A stretch of DNA of 64,000 nt from Micrococcales bacterium KH10 (GTDB taxonomy: Bacteria > Actinomycetota > Actinomycetes > Actinomycetales > Cellulomonadaceae). The translations under genes and the position numbers were made by a program. Location of the stretch: NCBI GenBank assembly GCA_900188465.1, contig FZPE01000003.1, forward strand, positions 124,001 to 188,000. The letters are read 5' to 3'. Below are positions 38,180 through 46,140 of this stretch, in pieces; positions within the stretch are counted from its first letter, which is position 1; every line of letters starts with the position of its first letter. The notes under the pieces are model-generated. The model ran no database searches. It saw nothing but the letters and a program-made list of their open reading frames with translations, and was not told the DNA's origin.

Positions 38180-40915
38180 ATGAGCACATCCCCTGCCACA
38201 AGTGAGTCCAGCGCGCCCCAAAGCCACCACACGGCTACCGTCACGGGAGTTCCGGACCGAGTCAGCACGGACGGACTGGAAGCGAAGTACGACGAGGCGT
38301 GGCAGTCGAACCAGACGTATGCCTTCGACCGCACCGCAGATCGCGACCAGGTCTACGCGATCGACACGCCGCCGCCAACGGTATCTGGCTCGCTGCACGT
38401 CGGGCACGTGTTCAGCTACACGCACACAGACGTCATCGCCCGCTTCATGCGGATGCGCGGCAAGCACGTGTTCTACCCGATGGGTTGGGACGACAACGGC
38501 CTGCCGACCGAGCGCCGGGTGCAGAACTACTATGGCGTGCGCTGCGACCCGTCACTGCCCTATGTCGAGAACTACGAGCCACCGCTCCAAGGCGCTGAAG
38601 GCAAGAGTGTGAAGGCGGCCGACCAGCAGCCCATTTCGCGCCGCAACTTCGTCGAGTTGTGCGAGCGTCTGACAGCCGAGGACGAGAAGCAGTTCGAGGC
38701 ACTGTGGCGTCGCCTTGGACTATCGGTGGACTGGGATCACACCTACCAGACCATTGGTGCCCGCGCTCAGAAGGTCGCTCAGGCCGCGTTCCTCCGCAAC
38801 CTTTCCCGCGGTGAGGCATACCAGGCTGAAGCACCTGGCCTGTGGGATGTCACCTTCCAGACCGCGGTCGCCCAAGCGGAACTCGAAGCACGCGACTACC
38901 CCGGTCACTACCACCGGGTGGCGTTCCACCCGACCGTCGGCGGAGATCCGATCTACATCGAAACCACTCGTCCGGAATTGCTCGCCGCCTGTGTCGCCCT
39001 GATCGCTCATCCGAATGACGAGCGCTATCAGCACCTTTTCGGCACCACGGTCCGTTCTCCGCTGTTCGATGTCGAACTCCCCGTTCTTGCCCACGGCGCT
39101 GCCGAGATGGACAAGGGCGCTGGAATCGCCATGTGCTGTACCTTCGGTGACCTGACCGACGTGCAGTGGTGGCGCGAACTGCAGCTCCCGACTCGATCCG
39201 TCATTCGCCGCGATGGTCGCATTGCAGCCGATATTCCCGAATGGATCGAATCGGACCGCGGCCGGGCACTGTACGAGGAGCTCGCCAACAAGACCACGTT
39301 CACCGCACGCAAGATCGTCGTCGATGCGTTGCGTGAGTCCGGCGACCTCGATGGTGAGCCGAGTGCCACCACTCGTAAGACCAACTTCTTCGAAAAGGGC
39401 GACAAGCCGCTCGAGATCGTGACCTCCCGGCAGTGGTACCTGCGCAACGGTGGCCGCGACTGGCTGAAGGACGATGGCTCCACTCGTGACCTTCGTACTG
39501 AACTGCTTGGACGCGGGGACGAGTTGGCTTTCCACCCGGACTTCATGCGGGTGCGCTACGCGAACTGGGTCGGCGGCCTGAACGGTGACTGGCTGATTTC
39601 TCGGCAGCGCTTCTTCGGGGTGCCGTTCCCAGTGTGGTACCCCATCGACGGCACTGGCGAGGTCAAATGGGACGAGCCCATCGTGCCGTCTGAAGCTGAG
39701 TTGCCCATTGACCCGTCGAGTCATGTTCCGGCCGGTTATGACGAGAGCCAGCGCGGTGAGCCGGGCGGATTCGTCGGAGACCCCGACATCATGGACACCT
39801 GGGCCACCAGCTCGCTCACGCCGCAGATCGCCGGTGGCTGGCTGGACGATGAGGACTTGTTTGCTCGCGTCTACCCGATGAATCTGCGTCCGCAGGGACA
39901 GGACATCATCCGCACCTGGTTGTTCTCGACCGTGGTGCGCGCACACCTGGAATTCGATGCACTCCCCTGGTCGCATGCGGCGATCTCGGGCTGGATCCTC
40001 GACCCGGACCGCAAGAAGATGTCCAAGTCCAAGGGCAATGTGGTGACCCCCATGGGGCTGCTTGAGGAGCACGGTTCGGACGCAGTGCGTTACTGGGCGG
40101 CATCCGCGCGTCTCGGTACCGACGCAGCATTCGAGGTCGGCCAGATGAAGATCGGCCGACGGCTGGCCATCAAGGTGCTCAACGCCTCGAAATTGGCGCT
40201 CAGTTTCGGCGCCCAGGAAGGCCAAGCACAGACTATCGTGCTCGATCCGACCTCGGTCACGGTGGATTTGGATCGCTCGATGCTCGCTGGGTTGGCCAAG
40301 GTTGTGGACGAGGCCACCGCTGCGCTCGAATCGTACGACCACACCAAGGCATTGGAAGTCACCGAGACCTTCTTCTGGACCTTCTGCGACGACTACATCG
40401 AGCTCGTCAAGGATCGTGCCTACGGCGAGGGCGCCGATGACGCCTCCGTAGAGGTTGTCTCGGCTCGTACCGCCCTGGCACTGGCCGTCGACACGCTGCT
40501 GCGGTTGCTCGCGCCGGTGCTGCCGTTCGCAACCGAGGAAGTCTGGTCGTGGTGGCGTGAAGGCTCGATCCACCGTGCCCCGTGGCCGGTGGCAGAACCG
40601 CTGCACACTGCATCTGGCGGAGTTGACCCTGAATTGTTGACGATCGCGGGTCACACGTTGGCTGTGCTGCGCAAGACCAAGTCGGAAGCCAAGGCGTCGA
40701 TGCGCACCCCGATCGAAGACGTCACCGTCGCCGTGCCCGCTGCGATGCAGTCTCATGTTGAGTCAGCGCTGAACGATGTTCGCAACGCTGGCCGGGTCAC
40801 CGGACCGCTGACCGTGGTAACTCCCGACGAAAACGAGATCGACTCTGCGGTACATGGCGGCATCGCGGTGCGTGAGGTCACTCTGGGCGAGGCACCGCCG
40901 CGTAAGAAAGGCTAG
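38180..40915 (+). CDS. valS: Valyl-tRNA synthetase
   Basis: This 911-residue class I synthetase has the HIGH motif as TVSGSLHVGHVFSYTHTD, then GWDDNGLPTERRVQNYYG, the editing domain, and the KMSKS motif RKKMSKSKGN. The anticodon-binding region follows (ATEEVWSWWREGSIH). It ends with a short globular tail and has no C-terminal coiled-coil arm. That layout, and the GLPTERRVQ box, fit the archaeal-like type 2 ValRS found in some bacteria including actinomycetes, rather than the E. coli type. The first 25 residues are Ser/Thr-rich and variable. map follows 9 bases after its stop. Confidence 0.94.
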   Translation: MSTSPATSESSAPQSHHTATVTGVPDRVSTDGLEAKYDEAWQSNQTYAFDRTADRDQVYAIDTPPPTVSGSLHVGHVFSYTHTDVIARFMRMRGKHVFYPMGWDDNGLPTERRVQNYYGVRCDPSLPYVENYEPPLQGAEGKSVKAADQQPISRRNFVELCERLTAEDEKQFEALWRRLGLSVDWDHTYQTIGARAQKVAQAAFLRNLSRGEAYQAEAPGLWDVTFQTAVAQAELEARDYPGHYHRVAFHPTVGGDPIYIETTRPELLAACVALIAHPNDERYQHLFGTTVRSPLFDVELPVLAHGAAEMDKGAGIAMCCTFGDLTDVQWWRELQLPTRSVIRRDGRIAADIPEWIESDRGRALYEELANKTTFTARKIVVDALRESGDLDGEPSATTRKTNFFEKGDKPLEIVTSRQWYLRNGGRDWLKDDGSTRDLRTELLGRGDELAFHPDFMRVRYANWVGGLNGDWLISRQRFFGVPFPVWYPIDGTGEVKWDEPIVPSEAELPIDPSSHVPAGYDESQRGEPGGFVGDPDIMDTWATSSLTPQIAGGWLDDEDLFARVYPMNLRPQGQDIIRTWLFSTVVRAHLEFDALPWSHAAISGWILDPDRKKMSKSKGNVVTPMGLLEEHGSDAVRYWAASARLGTDAAFEVGQMKIGRRLAIKVLNASKLALSFGAQEGQAQTIVLDPTSVTVDLDRSMLAGLAKVVDEATAALESYDHTKALEVTETFFWTFCDDYIELVKDRAYGEGADDASVEVVSARTALALAVDTLLRLLAPVLPFATEEVWSWWREGSIHRAPWPVAEPLHTASGGVDPELLTIAGHTLAVLRKTKSEAKASMRTPIEDVTVAVPAAMQSHVESALNDVRNAGRVTGPLTVVTPDENEIDSAVHGGIAVREVTLGEAPPRKKG

Positions 40916-40924
40916 TTGCCACTG

Positions 40925-41695
40925 ATGATCGAAATACTCTCACCCCCTCAGATCGATCGAGCACGCGCGACCGGTGCCCTTGTCGCGACCATCTTGCGCA
41001 CGCTGAAAGAGCGCGCGACTGTCGGAACCAACCTGCTGGACATCGATCGATGGGCCAAGGAGATGATCCTCCAGGGCGGTGCCGAGTCATGCTACGTGGA
41101 CTACGCCCCGTCGTTCGGGCGCGGTCCGTTCGGTCATTACATCTGCACGGCGGTCAACGATGCGGTGCTCCATGGCCTCCCCCACGACTACAGCCTGCGG
41201 GACGGGGATCTGCTCACCCTGGACCTTGCGGTGCTCAAAAACGGCGTGGCAGCAGACTCCGCGATCAGCTTCATCGTGGGAGAGGCTCGTCCAGCTCAGA
41301 GTGTTGAGCTCATCGAGGCGACGGAGCGTGCTCTGGCCGCGGGCATCGCCGCGGCGGGACCGCAGGCGCGCATCGGAGATATCGCTCATGCGATCGAGAC
41401 CGTGCTGACCGAAGCCGGGTACCCGATCAACACGGAGTTCGGCGGGCACGGCATCGGTTCGACGATGCATCAAGACCCGCACGTTCCCAACACGGGCAGA
41501 CCCGGCCGCGGCTACGCGTTGCGCCCAGGTCTGCTCTTGGCGCTTGAGCCCTGGGTCATGGCCGATACCGATGAACTGGCGATCGACGAAGACGGCTGGA
41601 CCCTGCGCAGTTCCACCGGATGCCGCACCGCACACAGCGAGCACACCATCGCCATCACCGATGACGGCGCGGAGATCCTCACTCTGCCACTGTGA
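40925..41695 (+). CDS. map: Methionine aminopeptidase
   Basis: MetAP removes the initiator Met. This 256-residue type I enzyme has all metal ligands: Asp100 and Asp111 (TLDLAVLKNGVAADSA), His175 (GGHGIG), Glu208 (ALEPW) and Glu239 (HSEHT), plus His83 in VLHGLPH. The family usually has GAIVDGYHGD where this has LAVLKNGVAAD, a divergent loop. The ATG at 40925 is preferred over TTG 40916 because AAAGG lies about 13 bases before it. It probably shares a transcript with valS and ends at a strong terminator. Confidence 0.92.
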   Translation: MIEILSPPQIDRARATGALVATILRTLKERATVGTNLLDIDRWAKEMILQGGAESCYVDYAPSFGRGPFGHYICTAVNDAVLHGLPHDYSLRDGDLLTLDLAVLKNGVAADSAISFIVGEARPAQSVELIEATERALAAGIAAAGPQARIGDIAHAIETVLTEAGYPINTEFGGHGIGSTMHQDPHVPNTGRPGRGYALRPGLLLALEPWVMADTDELAIDEDGWTLRSSTGCRTAHSEHTIAITDDGAEILTLPL

Positions 41696-41714
41696 CCTTC
41701 GGCTCTGATTCGAA

Positions 41715-41757
41715 AGACGGCCGCTGACTGGAGAATGTATCCAGTCAGCGGCCGTCT
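41715..41757. terminator. Bidirectional terminator between map and the glycosidase-like gene
   Basis: An 18-base perfect inverted repeat (41715-41732 and 41740-41757) begins AGACGGCCGCTGACTGGA and has the loop GAATGTA. The plus strand continues with CGCTTCCTT. It separates map from the convergent gene ending at 41776. Confidence 0.88.
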
Positions 41758-41775
41758 CGCTTCCTTGCGCACGAG

Positions 41776-42132
41776 TCAGCGGCGAACTTGGACTGTCACG
41801 GTCTTCTTCGCCTTCTTGAGGTTCTTCGTCGCCTTGTAGTTGACGCGGATCTTGGCCTTGCCGAGGCGATTGACCTTGATACGAGTTGTCGCCTTCCCGT
41901 TCTTCTTCACCTTGACGGTCTTGACCTTCTTACCGCCGACCCGGATGACAGCCTTGCTCTTGGCTGTCACGCCCCGAGGTCGCTTCACGTTGATCCGCAC
42001 CCGCATCCGGTCACCACGCTGAGCGCGCTTAGCCACCTTGACCTTCACCTTCGGCTTCGCCTTACGAACCTTCACCACAGCAGACACACTAGAACCAGCC
42101 AACCGCGACGAACCACCAAAAGTCGCAGAGAT
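41776..42132 (-). repeat. Copy 1 of a 357-bp duplicated 3' segment (cationic C-terminal module)
   Basis: This segment matches 45784-46140 in the same orientation with roughly 15 base differences by eye. It encodes ISATFGGSSRLAGSSVSAVV and the following Lys/Arg-rich module, ending VTVQVRR. Only three or four residues differ between the copies. Confidence 0.9.
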
Positions 42133-45100
42133 CGTGGTCGCTCCTGCTCGAGTCACTCGACCAAGCGAAACTCTCGCCACTGCGGAGCCGGGGACGTGGA
42201 CGTCGATGCGCCGTTTTCCGTCGATCGACAATCTGACAGTGGCAGGAATCCATCTGCCCGTCGTTTGTGCGCGCACGATGACATGAATCGTCTCCCCCAC
42301 CCGGGTCTTAGCGCTCGATGCTATCAAAGTCAGCGTTACTGGGTCTTGTCCTGGTTGCGGCGGGTTTACCGCTGACCCGACCGTCAACACCACCGAGGCT
42401 GATGAATACGGACCGTGGGCGGTCAGAGTGTGAATCCCCGTGATCCGCGGTATGACGACGCTACCGCTGAATGCTCCGTTAGTGTTTGCTTGCGCTGTCC
42501 CTAACTTCGATGTTCCGATGGCAAACTCGATACTTTCGTGCGCGCCAAATCCAGTGCCGGTGACCGTGACGGCATCTCCCGGTTTCACTTCGGTGGACGG
42601 CACAGTGATCCGCGCTTCTTTACCGACGCAATCGTCAAGCCCTGCGGTTTGGCCCGGTGTCAGAAGAAGCAGTCGGCAGCCGACGTTATCGGCTCCAGGA
42701 CCACTGAGCAACGCACCATCGTCAGTGAGGTCGATGTCAAAGCGCTGTCCCATGTTCATTAGCCCAGTCACACCGCCCTGCATGGAATCGGACAGCCGGA
42801 TCGCCGAAAGGTCACCCAAGTCCATCCGATAGCCGTTGTTGAGCCAGATATTCTCGATCAGGTTGGTGATGCCGAATATAGACGGGCGCACACCGCTGAC
42901 GCGCGGAGTTCCTTCGCGGGTCGAGCCCGCCTCGTGGTAGACCTCAGCGAACCACTGCGACCTGACGGTGTCCCGAATCGTTGCGTTGGTGAAGGTCCGG
43001 GCCTTCTCGAGATCGCCTCGACTAATGAGCCCATAGGTCATCAGTTGGGCATCCGGCGCCTTCTGGGCAACACGAGCGAGTCCCGCAAATTGCCGGTTCG
43101 GATCGTACTCTTGCATGAACCTCTCGACGACCCAGCCCATCTCCTCGTCTGCCAATTGGTCCATCACCATCGCTGTCGAGGTATAGAATTGGTGGCCCGA
43201 ATCAGTCCACCGACCCGTCACCGGGTCGCGGAAGACATTGATTCCGGACGGAGCACTCGTCCTGGACGTATCCAAGTAGATTTTCTGCACCGTGGGGAAG
43301 CCGCGCGTGCGACCATCGACGGGGAAGAACCATTCTTCGTAATTCCGCGCCAACCGTGTCTTGGTCTGGACCCATTCCGCAACGTGGGCGTCTTCACCTA
43401 GCAACGTGGAGATCTTTTCTGCGAAAGTCAGGTCGTAATAGAGCGACGCGGTGAACTCACTGTCGATCTCGTCTGGCTCGTCATGATCGGTGGACATCCA
43501 CCGCATGTTCTCCTCTTCCCAGCGCAGGTGCCGGATCAGGTCGTCGTAAGTTGCCGCGAGCCGATCCTTGTCTCCGGTGACTTGATACAGGATCCAAGCG
43601 GTTTGCGCCTTGCGAGACGGCAGAGATTCCCCAGCGAGCATCCCGTCATCGGCGACGAGCGCCATCATGCCCTCGAATGTCTGCCAGGAATTCTCCGGAT
43701 CCACGTGCACCAGCTGCTGGATACCCAGCAATGAATCCCAACTCGCGGAATTCGACACCCCGATGGTTCCCGTATCGTACAGCGACGCCATTCCAGTGCC
43801 CAGGCTTGAGAAATGGTTGCCCGTTTCAGGTGTGGGGGGCATCACATTCATATCCATAGTGAGCCAGCCCAGATAATACATCCGTTCGATCTGCGCCGGT
43901 GTCACACCGTCGGTGTCGATATGGTGCAAAGAGAAGTCCTGCGGGGCCGGAACCCGAGAGAGGAACTCGTTCCAGTAGGTCTCCCAATGATCGCGGGCAC
44001 CATCGGGATCATCGATAGCGGCCATGGCCTCGGCCCGCGCGTCTGACAGAGCGGCGGCAACCGTGGTCGTCCTCGCGATGAATCCCACTCCGACCGCTTC
44101 TATGGAGCGTTCCGGAATTAATGCCAGCCAACGGCCAGAGCCCTGTGCCGATGGAGTTGCAGCACCGTCGAACGTAGGCACAGCGCCTACGGGCAGCGCC
44201 ACGGCCACTGCCAGTGCGTCAGAGTGGACCTCATCGAAGATGGAAAGACCGTCGACAGTGTAGGTGATGGTGTTAGTGCCCGGATCGTAGGACGCGTTCT
44301 TCCCGACATGTCCGCGAACAGCGATCTGACCGCTGGTCACACCGGTGCTGTCAATGACGCGTGCGAAGGCATCGGGACTGGAAAACTGGTCCCGGCCCGC
44401 CACCTCCCCGGCAGAACCATATGCCGCGGTGAAGGTCAGTTCGTGGGGCGCCCAGGTGTTGATCACCTCCGTCGCATTTTTTAGCCACGGTTCGCCGGTG
44501 TGAATGGCAATGGAATTGAACGTCGTGGTCGAGCCCTGCGGTCCGATCTGGAATAGCCGGATTTCGAAGGAATGTCTGCCCGCTAGATTGTAGGTGCCCG
44601 CTAGGTCAACTGTGATCTGGCCTGTTCGATCAGTGTCGTATATCAATGCCGGTGCCAGGTCATCGCCTGATGAACCCCGGCGAATTTTGAGTGCCCACTG
44701 AGCTGTCGTGTTGGCCACGTCCACTGTGAGCAGCGGTGTGTTCTCAATATTCTGAACAGTGACTGTCTTCGCTACGGCGCCCCAGCCGCTCGATCCCTCA
44801 TTGGTAACCGTGCCGTCGGAGATCGTCACTGCGTGAGTGGAGGTCGCCCAGCCGTTCGAGGAGAAATCGTCAAAGTAGGGCGCATACCAGTCACTGATGG
44901 TGACCGAATCGAAGGTCGCCGAGGCACCAGAACCACCGGTCGCCCATAGCCGTATCTTCAGAGACTTCGCACCAGACCACCCTAGGGTTTGGGCGATGTC
45001 GAAAGTAAATGTGCCCGTCTCATCGGTATCAGCTTGGAACAAGGTGTCATAGTCGCTGCCCGTTGCCGGATTGTTGATCTTGACGTTCCACTTCTGGGAA

Positions 45101-45210
45101 ACATCAGTGACCTTGACAGTCAGGTACCGCGCTACCGCGATGTCCTCGACTTCGATAGTCGGACTGATGATGCTGCCCCATTGCTTACCGGCATCGGTGA
45201 CGATGGTCAC
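41776..45210 (-). CDS. Large exported glycoside-hydrolase-like protein, main part (split from its signal peptide by a frameshift)
   Basis: This frame of 1144 codons begins with GTG 45210 overlapping the stop of the preceding fragment (GTGA), but its own start has no signal peptide. It has two related beta-sandwich modules (about 30-105 and 125-215, each with YDTL/YDTD...GTFTFDIA-like strands). An (alpha/alpha)-barrel glycosidase-like domain follows (about 340-830), with WDSLLGIQQL, GESLPSRKAQTAW and FTASLYYDLTFAEK, resembling GH63/trehalase-type folds. Then come an Ig-like domain and a 118-residue cationic module at the C-terminus. The real product is probably 45743 to 41776 as one protein. 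The substrate cannot be told. The last 357 bp are nearly identical to the end of the upstream gene. Confidence 0.75.
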   Translation of the reverse strand: MTIVTDAGKQWGSIISPTIEVEDIAVARYLTVKVTDVSQKWNVKINNPATGSDYDTLFQADTDETGTFTFDIAQTLGWSGAKSLKIRLWATGGSGASATFDSVTISDWYAPYFDDFSSNGWATSTHAVTISDGTVTNEGSSGWGAVAKTVTVQNIENTPLLTVDVANTTAQWALKIRRGSSGDDLAPALIYDTDRTGQITVDLAGTYNLAGRHSFEIRLFQIGPQGSTTTFNSIAIHTGEPWLKNATEVINTWAPHELTFTAAYGSAGEVAGRDQFSSPDAFARVIDSTGVTSGQIAVRGHVGKNASYDPGTNTITYTVDGLSIFDEVHSDALAVAVALPVGAVPTFDGAATPSAQGSGRWLALIPERSIEAVGVGFIARTTTVAAALSDARAEAMAAIDDPDGARDHWETYWNEFLSRVPAPQDFSLHHIDTDGVTPAQIERMYYLGWLTMDMNVMPPTPETGNHFSSLGTGMASLYDTGTIGVSNSASWDSLLGIQQLVHVDPENSWQTFEGMMALVADDGMLAGESLPSRKAQTAWILYQVTGDKDRLAATYDDLIRHLRWEEENMRWMSTDHDEPDEIDSEFTASLYYDLTFAEKISTLLGEDAHVAEWVQTKTRLARNYEEWFFPVDGRTRGFPTVQKIYLDTSRTSAPSGINVFRDPVTGRWTDSGHQFYTSTAMVMDQLADEEMGWVVERFMQEYDPNRQFAGLARVAQKAPDAQLMTYGLISRGDLEKARTFTNATIRDTVRSQWFAEVYHEAGSTREGTPRVSGVRPSIFGITNLIENIWLNNGYRMDLGDLSAIRLSDSMQGGVTGLMNMGQRFDIDLTDDGALLSGPGADNVGCRLLLLTPGQTAGLDDCVGKEARITVPSTEVKPGDAVTVTGTGFGAHESIEFAIGTSKLGTAQANTNGAFSGSVVIPRITGIHTLTAHGPYSSASVVLTVGSAVNPPQPGQDPVTLTLIASSAKTRVGETIHVIVRAQTTGRWIPATVRLSIDGKRRIDVHVPGSAVARVSLGRVTRAGATTISATFGGSSRLAGSSVSAVVKVRKAKPKVKVKVAKRAQRGDRMRVRINVKRPRGVTAKSKAVIRVGGKKVKTVKVKKNGKATTRIKVNRLGKAKIRVNYKATKNLKKAKKTVTVQVRR

Positions 45211-45743
45211 CGCGCCTTCGCTGGCAGAAGTCGATACCTGATCAACCTGCCACCCTCGGCGGAGTCCATGTCGCTATGGAACGGCGTTGTCGTGGCTTCC
45301 ATTTGAGTCGCGGGCGGGTCGGTTTCGTCGGCGTGGAACAGTTCCAGGACATCGTCTATCCGAATCGCATCGTCATGGGCAAACACTCCGACGTCCATCG
45401 GAAGTGTTGGTCCTTGGTGCTGCACCAGTTCTGGACCGCCGCGTGGGTAGTCGTACGGATGCAGAACCATGCGTGAATTCGGCACCGACAACCATCGTTG
45501 CTGGTCATCGCCGGTTTGAGTGAGTTGGTCAACCGTCATACTGCCCGACTCGTTCACACTGGTCAGTGAACCGGCGCTGCTAGCGCCAGCTCCGGCAACT
45601 GCCGCAACTCCGCTTGTCGCAATCAACGCGGCACAGATAAGCGCCACGTGTGCTGTTCCAGACCGCCAGCCACCGCGCTTGTTTTCATCAGAGTTCCACG
45701 TGGCCTTGTTTACTCCGCTATACATCCTCGAAATCCTCGTCAT
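45207..45743 (-). CDS. N-terminal fragment of the large exported glycoside-hydrolase-like protein (frameshifted)
   Basis: This frame of 178 codons has a signal peptide (basic start, then VALICAALIATSGVAAVAGA) and the first part of an extracellular domain up to FHSDMDSAEGG. After that it reads an unlikely tail RLIRYRLLPAKAR and stops. In the frame of the next segment the same DNA reads WQVDQVSTSASEGAVTIVTD, which continues smoothly. One lost G in the run GAGGG-TGG (plus-strand 45253-45255) explains the break. It starts 40 bp after the 45784-49569 gene, so the two large genes are probably one operon. Confidence 0.75.
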   Translation of the reverse strand: MTRISRMYSGVNKATWNSDENKRGGWRSGTAHVALICAALIATSGVAAVAGAGASSAGSLTSVNESGSMTVDQLTQTGDDQQRWLSVPNSRMVLHPYDYPRGGPELVQHQGPTLPMDVGVFAHDDAIRIDDVLELFHADETDPPATQMEATTTPFHSDMDSAEGGRLIRYRLLPAKAR

Positions 45744-45783
45744 TGAGTTCTTCTATTAGCTTGAGTTGAAATGACAATGCGGG

Positions 45784-46140
45784 TTAGCGACGAACTTGGA
45801 CTGTCACGGTCTTCTTCGCCTTCTTGAGGTTCTTCGTCGCCTTGTAGTTGACGCGGATCTTGGCCTTGCCAAGGCGATTGACCTTGATACGAGTTGTCGC
45901 CTTCCCGTTCTTCTTCACCTTGACGGTCTTGACCTTCTTACCGCCGACCCGGATGACAGCCTTGCCCTTGGCAGTGACACCCTTAGGTCGCTTCACATTG
46001 ATCCGCACCCGCATCCGGTCACCACGCTGAGCACGCTTAGCCACCTTGACCTTCACCTTCGGCTTCGCCTTACCCACCTTGACCACAGCAGACACACTAG
46101 AACCAGCCAACCGCGACGAACCACCAAAAGTCGCAGAGAT
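45784..46140 (-). repeat. Copy 2 of the 357-bp duplicated 3' segment
   Basis: It is the counterpart of 41776-42132. The two copies are direct repeats about 4 kb apart and flank the frameshifted gene, so recombination between them would remove it and keep an intact tail on the upstream gene. Confidence 0.9.

Noticed and set aside
38720-40756. A 678-codon minus-strand frame
   Set aside because: It lies fully antisense to valS, has no recognisable family, and is explained by the high GC content of the valS codons.
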